From contig JANQML010000210.1 in NCBI GenBank assembly GCA_028280105.1, forward strand, positions 1 through 49,127: a stretch of 49,127 nt of DNA, in the 5' to 3' direction. Source of the DNA: Desulfobacula sp. (GTDB taxonomy: Bacteria > Desulfobacterota > Desulfobacteria > Desulfobacterales > Desulfobacteraceae). Below, one piece after another: positions 28,010 through 36,041 of the stretch (position 1 is the first letter of the stretch; every line of letters begins with the position of its first letter). The position numbers were made by a program, and so were the translations under genes. The notes beneath the pieces are model-generated. The model made no database searches. It worked only from the letters and a program-made list of their open reading frames with translations, and was not told where the DNA came from.

Positions 28010-29596
28010 ATGACACTAAATGAAGTGGATCATGATCTGGTTGAAAGGGTAAATGTGATTCTCAGGGAATATTATTCCCTCCAGAAAATCGTACTGGCCA
28101 TAGACGGCAGCGAAGGGTCGGAAGGAACCATCCTTTTTGCCAATGTCATGGCATACCGGGTATTTGGCTATGATGCGAGTATTTACGAGTTGCTGGGCAG
28201 AAACATTACCGATTTAATGTACAGACAAAAAGACCGGGTGGAGCATACCAGTTTTCTAAAAAAATACCGGGAAGGAAAAAAACCGCCCATGGTCTTGTCC
28301 GTTGGAAGAGATGTGGATGCACGCAGCAAAGACGGCACCTGGATTCCGGTCAATCTGGCGGTCCGTGAAGAGCGATCCATTAAAGGAAAAATTGTGTTTG
28401 TCGCCTTTATGACAGACCTCTCTTCTCTGCAGCGGGCAAAGGATCAAGCAGAAGATGCAGCCAGACAAAAGGCAACGTTTATGGCCAATATGAGCCATGA
28501 AATCAGGACCCCCATGAATTCCATTATCGGCCGGGCTGATTTATTAAAAAAAGAAAAAAAACTGCCCGAAGATGTCATGGAAAATATCGATACCATCCAT
28601 GTTGCCAGCCAGACGTTATTGGGAATTATCAATGACATTCTTGATTTTTCCAAAATCGAAGCAAATAAGCTTGAATTGGAAAAAACCTGTTTCAGCCCAA
28701 GGAAACTGCTGGAGGATGTGCTCAAAATGATAGAGACCAATGCGGTCGCCAAAGGATTGTCTCTATCTCTGGAAGTAGATTCCAAGGTTCCGGAAGTGGT
28801 CATTGGAGACCCGACCCGACTGCATCAGGTCCTGGTTAATTTATTGAGCAATGCCATCAAATTTACCCGGAAAGGCGGAATTGTTGTCGGAGCCAAACTA
28901 ATCGATTCTTCGGGTTTTAACGCAGAATTACAATTTTCGGTTAAAGATTCTGGGATTGGGATTGACCCTGAAAAACAAAAACTCATCTTCGAACCCTTTT
29001 CCCAGGAAGATGATTCCACCACACGAAAATTCGGCGGCACCGGCCTGGGGCTCTCAATCAGTAAAAAGTTTGTGACATTAATGAAGGGAAAAATCTGGGT
29101 GGAGAGCAAAAAAAAACGAGGCAGCATTTTCTATTTTACCGCCGTATTCGGTATAGCGGATGAGTGTTTTCTTGAAGATGAAGAAGAGATCCTTCCGGAG
29201 GATATCGGAAAAATAAAAATTTTGCTGGTGGATGACAATATCTCCAATATCGCATTGATGAAGATGTATCTGAAAAAAACGGCGTGCACGATTGTAACGG
29301 CGGATAATGGTAAAGATGCGCTGGAAAAATACAAAAAGGATGCCTACGACCTCGTTCTGATGGATGTTGAAATGCCGGTCATGGACGGCTGGACCGCGAC
29401 CCAAGAGATCCGGAAATGGGAGAGAAAAAAGGCAACAAAGGAAACGCCCATCGTCATGTTGACCGCCCATGCCCTAAGCGAACACAAGGAGAAAGCAGAC
29501 CAAATCGGATCAACCGATTTCATGACAAAACCGTTAAAACAGACCTATTTATTTCAAACCATTGCAAAGCATACGGCTGCTCAAAAGCCCAAATAA
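28010..29596 (+). CDS. Soluble hybrid histidine kinase: PAS-kinase-receiver
   Basis: This 528-residue cytoplasmic hybrid kinase has an N-terminal PAS domain (about 20-140), a coiled linker ([17 protein letters not shown]), a dimerisation domain with H163 in MSHEIRTPM, a HATPase domain ([16 protein letters not shown]) and a C-terminal receiver with D452 in LVLMDVEMP. The pattern [10 protein letters not shown] marks the BarA/ArcB-like class of hybrid kinases that usually need a separate Hpt protein. No Hpt domain is in the protein or nearby. The strong AGGAGGAA ribosome site fixes the start. The signal is unknown. Confidence 0.93.
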   Translation: MTLNEVDHDLVERVNVILREYYSLQKIVLAIDGSEGSEGTILFANVMAYRVFGYDASIYELLGRNITDLMYRQKDRVEHTSFLKKYREGKKPPMVLSVGRDVDARSKDGTWIPVNLAVREERSIKGKIVFVAFMTDLSSLQRAKDQAEDAARQKATFMANMSHEIRTPMNSIIGRADLLKKEKKLPEDVMENIDTIHVASQTLLGIINDILDFSKIEANKLELEKTCFSPRKLLEDVLKMIETNAVAKGLSLSLEVDSKVPEVVIGDPTRLHQVLVNLLSNAIKFTRKGGIVVGAKLIDSSGFNAELQFSVKDSGIGIDPEKQKLIFEPFSQEDDSTTRKFGGTGLGLSISKKFVTLMKGKIWVESKKKRGSIFYFTAVFGIADECFLEDEEEILPEDIGKIKILLVDDNISNIALMKMYLKKTACTIVTADNGKDALEKYKKDAYDLVLMDVEMPVMDGWTATQEIRKWERKKATKETPIVMLTAHALSEHKEKADQIGSTDFMTKPLKQTYLFQTIAKHTAAQKPK

Positions 29597-29679
29597 ACGA
29601 AACCGCCCCGATATGTGGGGCCATTGCCCAAATCCATCATCAAATTTTTAGCATTTGGGCCATGGGTTGCACCGCCTCC

Positions 29680-29790
29680 CCGGCCTTCAGCAAAGTGCCG
29701 GATGCAAGGCGGCAAGGCGTGACGACTGAGGCGTATCAGCCATACGCCTCAGGGAGGAACGACCGCAGGCAACGCAGCAGGCGGGACTGT
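29680..29790. repeat. REP-like palindromic intergenic element
   Basis: Between convergent genes lies an 11-bp perfect stem (CTGAGGCGTAT at 29726-29736, ATACGCCTCAG at 29742-29752) with a 5-base loop. It is flanked by GCAAGGCGGCAAGGCG on one side and CGCAGGCAACGCAGC on the other. No T run follows, so it is not a standard terminator. It resembles GC-rich palindromic intergenic repeats that I recall from related genomes. Only one copy is in this window. A weaker inverted repeat (GCCCAAAT at 29626 and ATTTGGGC at 29653) lies just before it. Confidence 0.5.
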
Positions 29791-29823
29791 ATGGTGGATC
29801 AGGGTTATCCGGTCATATCCCCG

Positions 29824-31167
29824 CTACCGGATCAGCATAATCCTGACATCCATGACATTGGTGTTGGTGGCCCCGGTTTTAACCAGATCGTTCAGTCCGT
29901 CAAAAAACGGATATGCGTTATTCTCCTTTAAATGCCGCTCCGGATTTAACCCGCCGGAAACGGCACGCTGAATGGTTGTATGGTCTGCCACGGCCCCGGC
30001 GGCATCGGTGGGCCCGTCAGAACCGTCGGTGCCCCCGCTGAGGATGACAATCCGTTTTTTTCCGTCGATGTGAAACGCCGATGCCAGGGCAAATTCCTGA
30101 TTTCGGCCGCCCTTGCCCTTCCCTTTTATGGTAACCGTGGTCTCCCCGCCCGACAGGATACAGGCCGGTGTCCGGACCGGGTGACCCGACATCAGGACCT
30201 GCCGGGCAATGGCCGCATGCATCCCGGCAATATCTGTGGTTTCTCCTTCGATCAGAGATGAAAGAATGAGGGTGTTATACCCCAGTTTTTCCGCACACTC
30301 TTCTGCGGTCTTCAGCGCATCAAAATTATTTGCAACAATCGTATGATGAACGGACTCCAGTGCACGGTCCCCGGGTTTGGGGGTTTCCGGGATCAGCCCC
30401 TGGGCGCCGCGTTTCAGATGGGAGATCACCGCACCGGGCAATCGGTCTTCAATCCCGTAGCTCCGGATAATCTTCATACAGGATTCAAAGGTTCCCGGAT
30501 CAGCCACTGCCGGCCCGGATGAAATAACATCCAGATCATCCCCGACCACATCCGACAGAATCAGGCAGACCATGGTTGCCGGATAAACCGCACCGGCAAG
30601 CCGCCCCCCTTTAATTCCGGACAGGTGCTTGCGGATGGTATTCATTTCATGGATGGTGGCACCGCAGGAGAGCAGCACCCGTGTGGTTTCCTGTTTATCT
30701 TCCAGGGTCAGTCCGTCGGCCGGTGACACCATCAGGGCGGATCCCCCGCCTGAGACCAGACAGATGACCAGGGTGGTTTCATCTGCCGATCGGGCCATAT
30801 CCAGCAACTGCTTTGAACCGGCCACCCCGTTTTCATCCGGCACCGGGTGGGCGGCTTCAACAATCTTTATGGTCTTCAGGGGTTCAAGGTGATCGTACTT
30901 AACAATCACCAGCCCCTGGGATATCCGGTTTCCCAGCAGCTGTTCAACGGCATAGGCCATGGATGCGGCGGCTTTTCCCGCACCGATCACCCGTATCTGA
31001 TCATATGCGTCCAGATCAAAGCTGTGGTCATTGATATGCAACCGGTTCTCTTCAAGCCGGCAGCATCGGTAAATACAGGCTTTGGGATCAACTGCAATCA
31101 GGCTTTGATTAAATATATGCAGGGCGTCCTGTCTCATTTTTTCAAGCAGGGAATTTGAGTTGTTCAT
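29824..31167 (-). CDS. Glycerate 2-kinase (MOFRL family, GckA/TtuD-like)
   Basis: This 447-residue enzyme phosphorylates D-glycerate, usually to 2-phosphoglycerate. Both parts of the class III family are present: the N-terminal domain with VIGAGKAAASMA, CLVSGGGSALM and SDVVGDDLDVISSGP, and the C-terminal MOFRL domain with LSGGETTVT, GGRNQEFAL and LSGGTDGSDGPTDAAG. Its ATG overlaps the stop of the hydroxyacid dehydrogenase gene (ATGA). The pair forms a two-step route from hydroxypyruvate or glyoxylate-derived tartronate semialdehyde through glycerate to glycolysis. Family confidence is high; stereochemistry and product position are from the family. Confidence 0.93.
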   Translation of the reverse strand: MNNSNSLLEKMRQDALHIFNQSLIAVDPKACIYRCCRLEENRLHINDHSFDLDAYDQIRVIGAGKAAASMAYAVEQLLGNRISQGLVIVKYDHLEPLKTIKIVEAAHPVPDENGVAGSKQLLDMARSADETTLVICLVSGGGSALMVSPADGLTLEDKQETTRVLLSCGATIHEMNTIRKHLSGIKGGRLAGAVYPATMVCLILSDVVGDDLDVISSGPAVADPGTFESCMKIIRSYGIEDRLPGAVISHLKRGAQGLIPETPKPGDRALESVHHTIVANNFDALKTAEECAEKLGYNTLILSSLIEGETTDIAGMHAAIARQVLMSGHPVRTPACILSGGETTVTIKGKGKGGRNQEFALASAFHIDGKKRIVILSGGTDGSDGPTDAAGAVADHTTIQRAVSGGLNPERHLKENNAYPFFDGLNDLVKTGATNTNVMDVRIMLIR

Positions 31168-32147
31168 TTTTTAATGACCTCTGGGTTGACAATATGGGGG
31201 ATGGTTCCGTTTTTATAAAACTCGATCAGGTTGGTGGCCGCGAGCACGGACATGGCACTTCGAGCCTCCACGGTTGCAGACCCCACATGGGGAAGCACAC
31301 ACACCGTCTCCATATCGAGCAGGGGATTATCCGCAGACATGGGCTCCGGGTCCGTGACATCAAGCCCGGCCCCCCAGATCAACCCCTGTTCAAGCGCCTG
31401 GATCAGATCTGTTTCCCGGTGGATTCCGCCCCGGGCCGTGTTAATAAAAATAGCCGTGGGTTTCATCTTTTTAAAGGCTTTCAAATCAAACACGCCCTCT
31501 GTTTGGGGGGAGAGCACACAGTGAACCGAGACAATATCACTTTTTGCCAGCAGGGTATCGAAATCCACCGGTTTTGCGTCCAAAAGGGCTTCTGCATCCG
31601 GATTCCCGGTGCGGTTGCAATAGATAACATCCATGTCATAAGCTTTTTTACACAGCAGTGCCGTTTCAATCCCGATCCGGCCCAAACCGAACACCCCCAG
31701 TCTTTTGCCTTTCAACTCCACTCCCAGATGTCCCGTGGGATTAAACGATCCCCATTCCCCCCTGAGAATGGTTTTATGATTAAAAATCATCTTTCTTGCC
31801 ACGGCAATCATCAGGCCGAATGCCAGATCGGCCGTGGCCCGGGTCAGGACACCCGGTGTGTGTCCCACGGGAATGCCAAGTTGCGTAGCATGCTTGACAT
31901 CGATATTGTCAAACCCCACGGCAAACTGGGAAATCATCTCCAGATGGCGGCATTGATCCAAAAACCGGGCATCAATCCGGTCCGTCAGCGTGCATAAAAT
32001 CGCATCATGATCCAGGGAGGCCCGAATCAGCTCATCCTGCGTCATAGACCGGGATTTGTCCCAGATGGTCAAGACATGGTTTTCTTTTTCAAGAAGCCGG
32101 ATCCCGGCCGGCGGATATTGACGGGTCACCAGAATTTTTTTTTTCAT
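31164..32147 (-). CDS. D-isomer-specific 2-hydroxyacid dehydrogenase (glyoxylate/hydroxypyruvate reductase-like)
   Basis: The product is 327 residues from ATG 32145-32147, which has AAGGAG about 10 bases upstream. An upstream in-frame start 17 codons earlier would add a lysine-rich tail without a better site. The NAD-binding fold is seen in GVFGLGRIG; catalytic R in NTARGG, E in DVTDPEP and H in LPHVGS are in place. The substrate-side pattern (SQFAVGFDNIDV, NTPGVLT-like HTPGVLTRATAD) is that of hydroxypyruvate/glyoxylate reductases. It is coupled to glycerate 2-kinase downstream, which supports D-glycerate as product. Confidence 0.92.
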   Translation of the reverse strand: MKKKILVTRQYPPAGIRLLEKENHVLTIWDKSRSMTQDELIRASLDHDAILCTLTDRIDARFLDQCRHLEMISQFAVGFDNIDVKHATQLGIPVGHTPGVLTRATADLAFGLMIAVARKMIFNHKTILRGEWGSFNPTGHLGVELKGKRLGVFGLGRIGIETALLCKKAYDMDVIYCNRTGNPDAEALLDAKPVDFDTLLAKSDIVSVHCVLSPQTEGVFDLKAFKKMKPTAIFINTARGGIHRETDLIQALEQGLIWGAGLDVTDPEPMSADNPLLDMETVCVLPHVGSATVEARSAMSVLAATNLIEFYKNGTIPHIVNPEVIKK

Positions 32148-32473
32148 CAGAACAAACTCCTTTTTTAACGAAGTGTTCTTTTTTTTTGCCATATTCAATT
32201 CCGGATTGACAACCCTAAATTTTTAGTAAGTTCCAAAAAAACGTCCGTATGCCGCACTTCATCGGGTTATACCTCAACGATGTGGGGTATACATATCAAT
32301 AATCTCCATTTTAAGGCTTCTAACGTCCATACCGGTTCAGGAATAAAATTGCCCGGCAGGCGGAACAAATAAAAGAAGGGGTTTTTATTTTTTCTGGACT
32401 TGGCTTGATTTTCATGGCATATCCATGAGTGAGACTTTATTTAAAAAAACACAATTTGTTGAAAAAAAGCCGT
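32148..32473. other. Divergent intergenic region, dehydrogenase to AOR leader
   Basis: This gap holds promoters for the dehydrogenase-kinase pair (minus) and the AOR unit (plus). An inverted repeat TATACC (32268-32273)/GGTATA (32286-32291) and a small palindrome CATGG/CCATG near 32413 could be operator sites. I saw no clear sigma-70 pair and no coding sequence. Confidence 0.35.
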
Positions 32474-32684
32474 GCAAGGCCTGTCAATTATTATAATAAT
32501 TGCCAGGAAGGTGCCTGCTTTTTTTATATGTCTGATAAAAAAAGGAACGGGACTGTGCTTGTTAACCATTCTTTATTTATCAGCACAGGACATAACCATG
32601 GGTGAGCCCATTCACTCAAGTAACAAATTGTTACTGAGAAGGCTTTGCTTATTCGGCTTTTATTTATCAGGTCTTGCCTGGTAA
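32474..32684 (+). promoter_or_regulatory. Structured 5' leader of AOR with terminator-like hairpin
   Basis: The leader contains several hairpins in a row. First, GCAAGGCCTG pairs with CAG and GCCTGC around the perfect palindrome CAATTATTATAATAATTG (32485-32502), followed at once by seven T (32519-32525), as in an intrinsic terminator. Then come TGTGCT/AGCACA, ATGGG/CCCAT, CTC-AGTAACA/TGTTACT-GAG (32615-32638), and TTATCAGG/CCTGGTAA (32664-32684) directly before the ribosome site GGGAGGA. No plus-strand gene precedes the terminator-like hairpin, so attenuation of AOR is plausible. The CAAT...ATTGCCA and GGAAGGTG words faintly recall the molybdenum-cofactor riboswitch, but I could not build its outer helices. 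Confidence 0.45.
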
Positions 32685-32704
32685 CCAATTGAGGGAGGAA
32701 AAAG

Positions 32705-34432
32705 ATGGGAAAATTTTTAAGAATTAATACCAGCGATAATTCATTTACGTTTGAAGAAACACCGGAAACATATGCCGGACTGGGGGGGCGGGCCTTGACA
32801 TCTAAAATGATTTTAGATGAAGTTCCCGCCACCTGCCATCCCCTCGGAAAACAGAATAAATTGATTTTTGCCCCCGGTATTCTGTCCGGATCCCCGGCAG
32901 CCGACTCCGGACGGATGTCGGCCGGTGCCAAATCACCATTAACCGGCGGCATAAAAGAAAGCAACGCCGGCGGACTGGTCTCCCAGAAACTGGCCAGACT
33001 GGGAATTACTGCCCTTGTTCTTGAAGGAAAACCCACCACGGACGAATACAGCATGATCGTTATCAACAAAGACGGTGTCAGTATCCTCCCGGCCAAAGAG
33101 CTGGCAGGAAAAGGCAACTACGACGTCATGGAAGCGCTGTGGGACCAATACGGAAAAAATGTCGGCGTATTGAGCATTGGCCAGGCCGGCGAGCAATGCC
33201 TGAAAGGGGCCAGTATCAACCAGGCAGATATGAACGGCCGGCCGGGCCGGGCCCACGGGCGGGGCGGACTGGGCGCCGTTATGGGATCCAAAAAGATAAA
33301 AGCCATTGTTGTGGATGACAAAGGGGCCGGCCGTCTTAAAATGAAAGACCCGGAGGCATTTAAAGCCGCAAATAAACGATGGGTGGAAATGCTCAGAAAA
33401 CATCCGGTCACCGGAGAAGGCCTCCCGGCACTGGGAACCGCCGTGCTGGTCAATGTCATTAACGAATCCGGTACACTGCCCACCCAGAATTTCAGATCCG
33501 GCCGCTTTGATAATGCCCAGGATATCAGCGGAGAAACCATGGCAGACACCATTGAAAGCAGGGGCGGTATTCCTTCGGAAGCCTGTCATCCCGGCTGTGT
33601 GATCAAATGCTCCAATGTCTATCATGATAAAGAGGGGAAATACCTGACCTCGGGATTTGAATATGAAACCATCTGGGCATTTGGTGCCCATACCATGATT
33701 AAAAAACTGGATGATATCGCCATGCTCGACCGCCTGTGCGATGACTTTGGCCTGGATACCATTGAAATGGGTGTCACCATCGGAGTTGCCATGGAAGGCG
33801 GGATGATCCCATGGGGAGACGGAAAAGCCGCGGTTGAGCTGTTGTCCAAGATCGGTACCTATGAAAACGAGGGAAAAATTATTGGAAACGGTGCCGCATT
33901 CACCGGTGATGCATTGGGTGTAGACCGTATTCCGGTGGTTAAAAAACAGGCCCTTCCGGCCTATGACCCCCGCTCCTGCAAAGGGGTTGGCGTCACCTAC
34001 GCCACCACACCGATGGGTGCCGACCACACGGCCGGTTACGGTGTAACAGCCAATATCCTCGGAGTTGGCGGTACGGTGGACCCGCTTAAAAAAGAAGGCA
34101 ATATCGAACTGTCCCAGGGCCTGCAGATTGCCACGGCAGCCATTGATGCGGCCGGACTCTGTCTCTTTGTCGCCTTTGCCGTGCTGGACAATGAAGACGG
34201 TCTGCCCACCATTGTTGAGATGCTCAATGCCCAGCACGGCCTGGAGCTGACACCGGATGACGTCCTCGAACTGGGTAAATCGATCCTGAACAATGAGCTT
34301 GAGTTTAATAAAAAAGCCGGATTTACAAAAGTGGATGACCAGTTGCCGGAAATGTTTACCGAGGAATTTCCTCCCCATAATACCAAATGGGATTTTTCGA
34401 CTGAAGAGCTTTCTAAAACACTCAGCTTCTAA
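32705..34432 (+). CDS. Aldehyde:ferredoxin oxidoreductase family protein (tungsten/molybdenum bis-pterin)
   Basis: This 575-residue protein belongs to the AOR family, enzymes that oxidise aldehydes to acids, or run in reverse, with a tungsto- or molybdopterin and one [4Fe-4S] cluster. The N-terminal beta-sheet domain (LGGRALTSKMI, FAPGILSGSPAADSGR, SPLTGGIKESNAGG) binds the pterin. Cluster cysteines are C294, C298 and C302 in CHPGCVIKC plus C486 in AAGLCLFVAF. The CxPGCxxxCSN form recalls the YdhV-like branch rather than the CxxCxxxC of Pyrococcus AOR. A strong GAGGGAGGA ribosome site precedes the ATG. A MoaD-like gene follows, and ThiF and MoaD genes lie beyond it, a typical AOR neighbourhood. 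The substrate and metal are undetermined. Confidence 0.94.
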   Translation: MGKFLRINTSDNSFTFEETPETYAGLGGRALTSKMILDEVPATCHPLGKQNKLIFAPGILSGSPAADSGRMSAGAKSPLTGGIKESNAGGLVSQKLARLGITALVLEGKPTTDEYSMIVINKDGVSILPAKELAGKGNYDVMEALWDQYGKNVGVLSIGQAGEQCLKGASINQADMNGRPGRAHGRGGLGAVMGSKKIKAIVVDDKGAGRLKMKDPEAFKAANKRWVEMLRKHPVTGEGLPALGTAVLVNVINESGTLPTQNFRSGRFDNAQDISGETMADTIESRGGIPSEACHPGCVIKCSNVYHDKEGKYLTSGFEYETIWAFGAHTMIKKLDDIAMLDRLCDDFGLDTIEMGVTIGVAMEGGMIPWGDGKAAVELLSKIGTYENEGKIIGNGAAFTGDALGVDRIPVVKKQALPAYDPRSCKGVGVTYATTPMGADHTAGYGVTANILGVGGTVDPLKKEGNIELSQGLQIATAAIDAAGLCLFVAFAVLDNEDGLPTIVEMLNAQHGLELTPDDVLELGKSILNNELEFNKKAGFTKVDDQLPEMFTEEFPPHNTKWDFSTEELSKTLSF

Positions 34433-34468
34433 GGCATCTTTAACGCTTTAGACCCGTCATCATAATTG

Positions 34469-34497
34469 GATTAGGGGCGGATTTTCCGCCCCTAATC
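34469..34497 (+). promoter_or_regulatory. 13-bp perfect hairpin between AOR and MoaD-like gene
   Basis: GATTAGGGGCGGA, loop TTT, TCCGCCCCTAATC forms a perfect 13-bp stem 37 bp after the AOR stop. It is not followed by a T tract, so it is better suited to stabilising the AOR message or causing partial read-through than to simple termination. The MoaD-like gene starts 32 bp after it. Confidence 0.7.
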
Positions 34498-34528
34498 TAT
34501 ATCATGCGAAATCAAAAAAGGCCGGATC

Positions 34529-34819
34529 ATGCCTGTCATCACCTTCAATGCATTCTCTTTTCTGCAAAAAAAACTCAAGAAAAAATCGATCCCTTTTTCC
34601 AATGTTCAAATGAAGATCTCTTCCGGAACAACGGCAAAAGACGTTATCGATACGGTTGAACTGAGTCCGGATGAGGTTGAAGCCGTTTTTATTAACGGCA
34701 AAGTTGGCCCTTTTGAAACCGTTCTGAATGACGGCGACAGGCTTGCCCTTGTCCCGCCGGGAACCCCCGGACCGTATAGGGTATTGCTCGGGTTTAAGAA
34801 TAAAAAGAAACCGGTTTAA
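34529..34819 (+). CDS. MoaD-like ubiquitin-fold protein with a C-terminal tail in place of Gly-Gly
   Basis: This 96-residue protein has the beta-grasp pattern of MoaD/ThiS (VFINGKVGPFETVLNDGDRLALVPPGTPGPYR). Normal MoaD ends in Gly-Gly right after the PP segment; here the chain continues for about 15 residues (RVLLGFKNKKKPV), so it cannot carry sulfur as a C-terminal thiocarboxylate without processing. AOR-linked MoaD-like proteins of this form exist and may act as an AOR partner or chaperone; this is inference. It follows AOR by 96 bp on the same strand, behind a strong hairpin. Confidence 0.8.
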   Translation: MPVITFNAFSFLQKKLKKKSIPFSNVQMKISSGTTAKDVIDTVELSPDEVEAVFINGKVGPFETVLNDGDRLALVPPGTPGPYRVLLGFKNKKKPV

Positions 34820-34873
34820 AGCGACCCGCCTCTATGGCCTGCTATATCAATCACGGCCGATGCAATGGCGGGC

Positions 34874-35581
34874 TTAACACAGATCAACCACATCAAATGT
34901 ATTGGTCCACAATTCTGCGATCAATAATTTATCACGAAGCAGCTCCCCCCGGTTCAACAGGATCTTAACACATTCCGATGCCTGGAATGCCGAAACCATC
35001 AGGGCGCAGTAAGAGATATTGCCGGTCTGGGTTTCAACCCCGTGAGAGCGGGCATGGTCGCTGGGGCCATATATCAATTCATATCCATCGTCTGTGGGAA
35101 AAATTGTCGTAACCTGCCCGGTCACCCCGGCGATTGCACCGGATACAATGGGCACACCAACGGTCCGGGCAGCCGCCTGAAGATCAAACCGGGCATCAAT
35201 ACTATCCAGGCAGTCCATGACCACATCGGCGCCGTTTATCTGTTTAATCATCCCCTCCCGGTCAAGGGTTTCGATCCGGTGCTCCGTAACAATCTCCGAA
35301 TTGACAGCAGCCAACCGGTCCTTGGCCGCCACCGCCTTGGGCACCCCGATCAGGTCTTCGGTGCTCAGCAGTTGGCGGTTCAGATTGCTGGGATCAAAGA
35401 GATCTCCGTCAATCAGCTTTAACCGGCCCACACCGGTACGGGCCAACATCTCACAGACACCACCACCCAAACCGCCCAGTCCGATAACAACCACCCGGGC
35501 GGCACGCAGTTGTTCCTGTTCCTCTGTGGAAAAGGTGCCCAGGTTTCTGTCGTACCGGTCTTTGAAAGATTTTTTTTTCAT
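34874..35581 (-). CDS. ThiF/MoeB/HesA family adenylyltransferase
   Basis: This 235-residue E1-like enzyme should adenylate the C-terminus of a ubiquitin-like sulfur carrier. It shows the nucleotide-binding VVVIGLGGLGG (about 31-41), the DGDLFDPSNLNRQ segment with the catalytic arginine, and MDCLDSIDARF. The paired CxxC zinc site of MoeB is absent, as in the HesA-like subgroup; one cysteine (NISYCAL) and a C-terminal cysteine remain. A MoaD with a Gly-Gly end is encoded 3 bp upstream on the same strand, so the two are a pair. Its role in tungsten/molybdenum cofactor assembly for the nearby AOR is inferred from context. Confidence 0.9.
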   Translation of the reverse strand: MKKKSFKDRYDRNLGTFSTEEQEQLRAARVVVIGLGGLGGGVCEMLARTGVGRLKLIDGDLFDPSNLNRQLLSTEDLIGVPKAVAAKDRLAAVNSEIVTEHRIETLDREGMIKQINGADVVMDCLDSIDARFDLQAAARTVGVPIVSGAIAGVTGQVTTIFPTDDGYELIYGPSDHARSHGVETQTGNISYCALMVSAFQASECVKILLNRGELLRDKLLIAELWTNTFDVVDLC

Positions 35582-35584
35582 GGA

Positions 35585-35815
35585 TTATCCCCCTCCCACC
35601 GGGGGAAATAATCCCACCCTGTCACCATCCTGAAGCACATAGGTGCGGTCCTGTTTTTTCCCATTCACAAAGATAAGCTTGACAAGACCTTGGGGAATTC
35701 CCAGGTTTTGGATCAGATCGTCAATGGTTTGTCCCTCGTTGATTTCATGGTTACAGGCATTCTCCGGCAGATATCCGGCGAGGGTGACAAAGAGTTTTAA
35801 TTCGATTTGTACCAT
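35585..35815 (-). CDS. MoaD/ThiS-like sulfur carrier protein
   Basis: This 76-residue ubiquitin-fold protein ends in PPVGGG, the Gly-Gly terminus that is adenylated and thiocarboxylated during molybdopterin or thiamin synthesis. The core IFVNGKKQDRTYVLQDGDRVGLFPP is typical of MoaD. It is co-transcribed with the ThiF-like gene 3 bp downstream. Together with the convergent AOR-MoaD-like pair it makes a compact cofactor-supply module. The ribosome site is weak (AGAAG). Confidence 0.88.
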   Translation of the reverse strand: MVQIELKLFVTLAGYLPENACNHEINEGQTIDDLIQNLGIPQGLVKLIFVNGKKQDRTYVLQDGDRVGLFPPVGGG

Positions 35816-35977
35816 TGTGTGACTTCTTTTTTTTACGGATTAATTCAACTCTTCCATTTATGACATAGTCAAATGAGATTGTATACTCATTATGAACTCA
35901 TACCCAAAAGCGACCCCCTAAAAAATATCCATAAGGGTAATAAAAACGCTGAATCGAATTAAACTCTAAATTTAGGG

Positions 35978-36005
35978 TAAAGATTCATCTCCCCCCTGCC
36001 GATCA
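35978..36005 (+). promoter_or_regulatory. Predicted sigma-28 (FliA) promoter for the repeat protein
   Basis: TAAAGATT (35978-35985), 12 bases, GCCGATCA (35998-36005) matches the FliA consensus (TAAAGTTT, 11 bases, GCCGATAA) at 7 of 8 positions in each half. It lies 36 bp before the start codon of the repeat protein, with AAGGAT as ribosome site between. The spacer is one base longer than in E. coli. No comparable match was found at other genes in the window, motA included. Confidence 0.6.
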
Positions 36006-36041
36006 TTTTTACATCTGTATCTAAATTCAAAAGGATCAGCC

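Noticed and set aside
32939-34378. 479-codon open frame antisense to AOR
   Set aside because: It is fully inside a clear AOR gene, has no ribosome site, and reflects codon bias of the sense strand.
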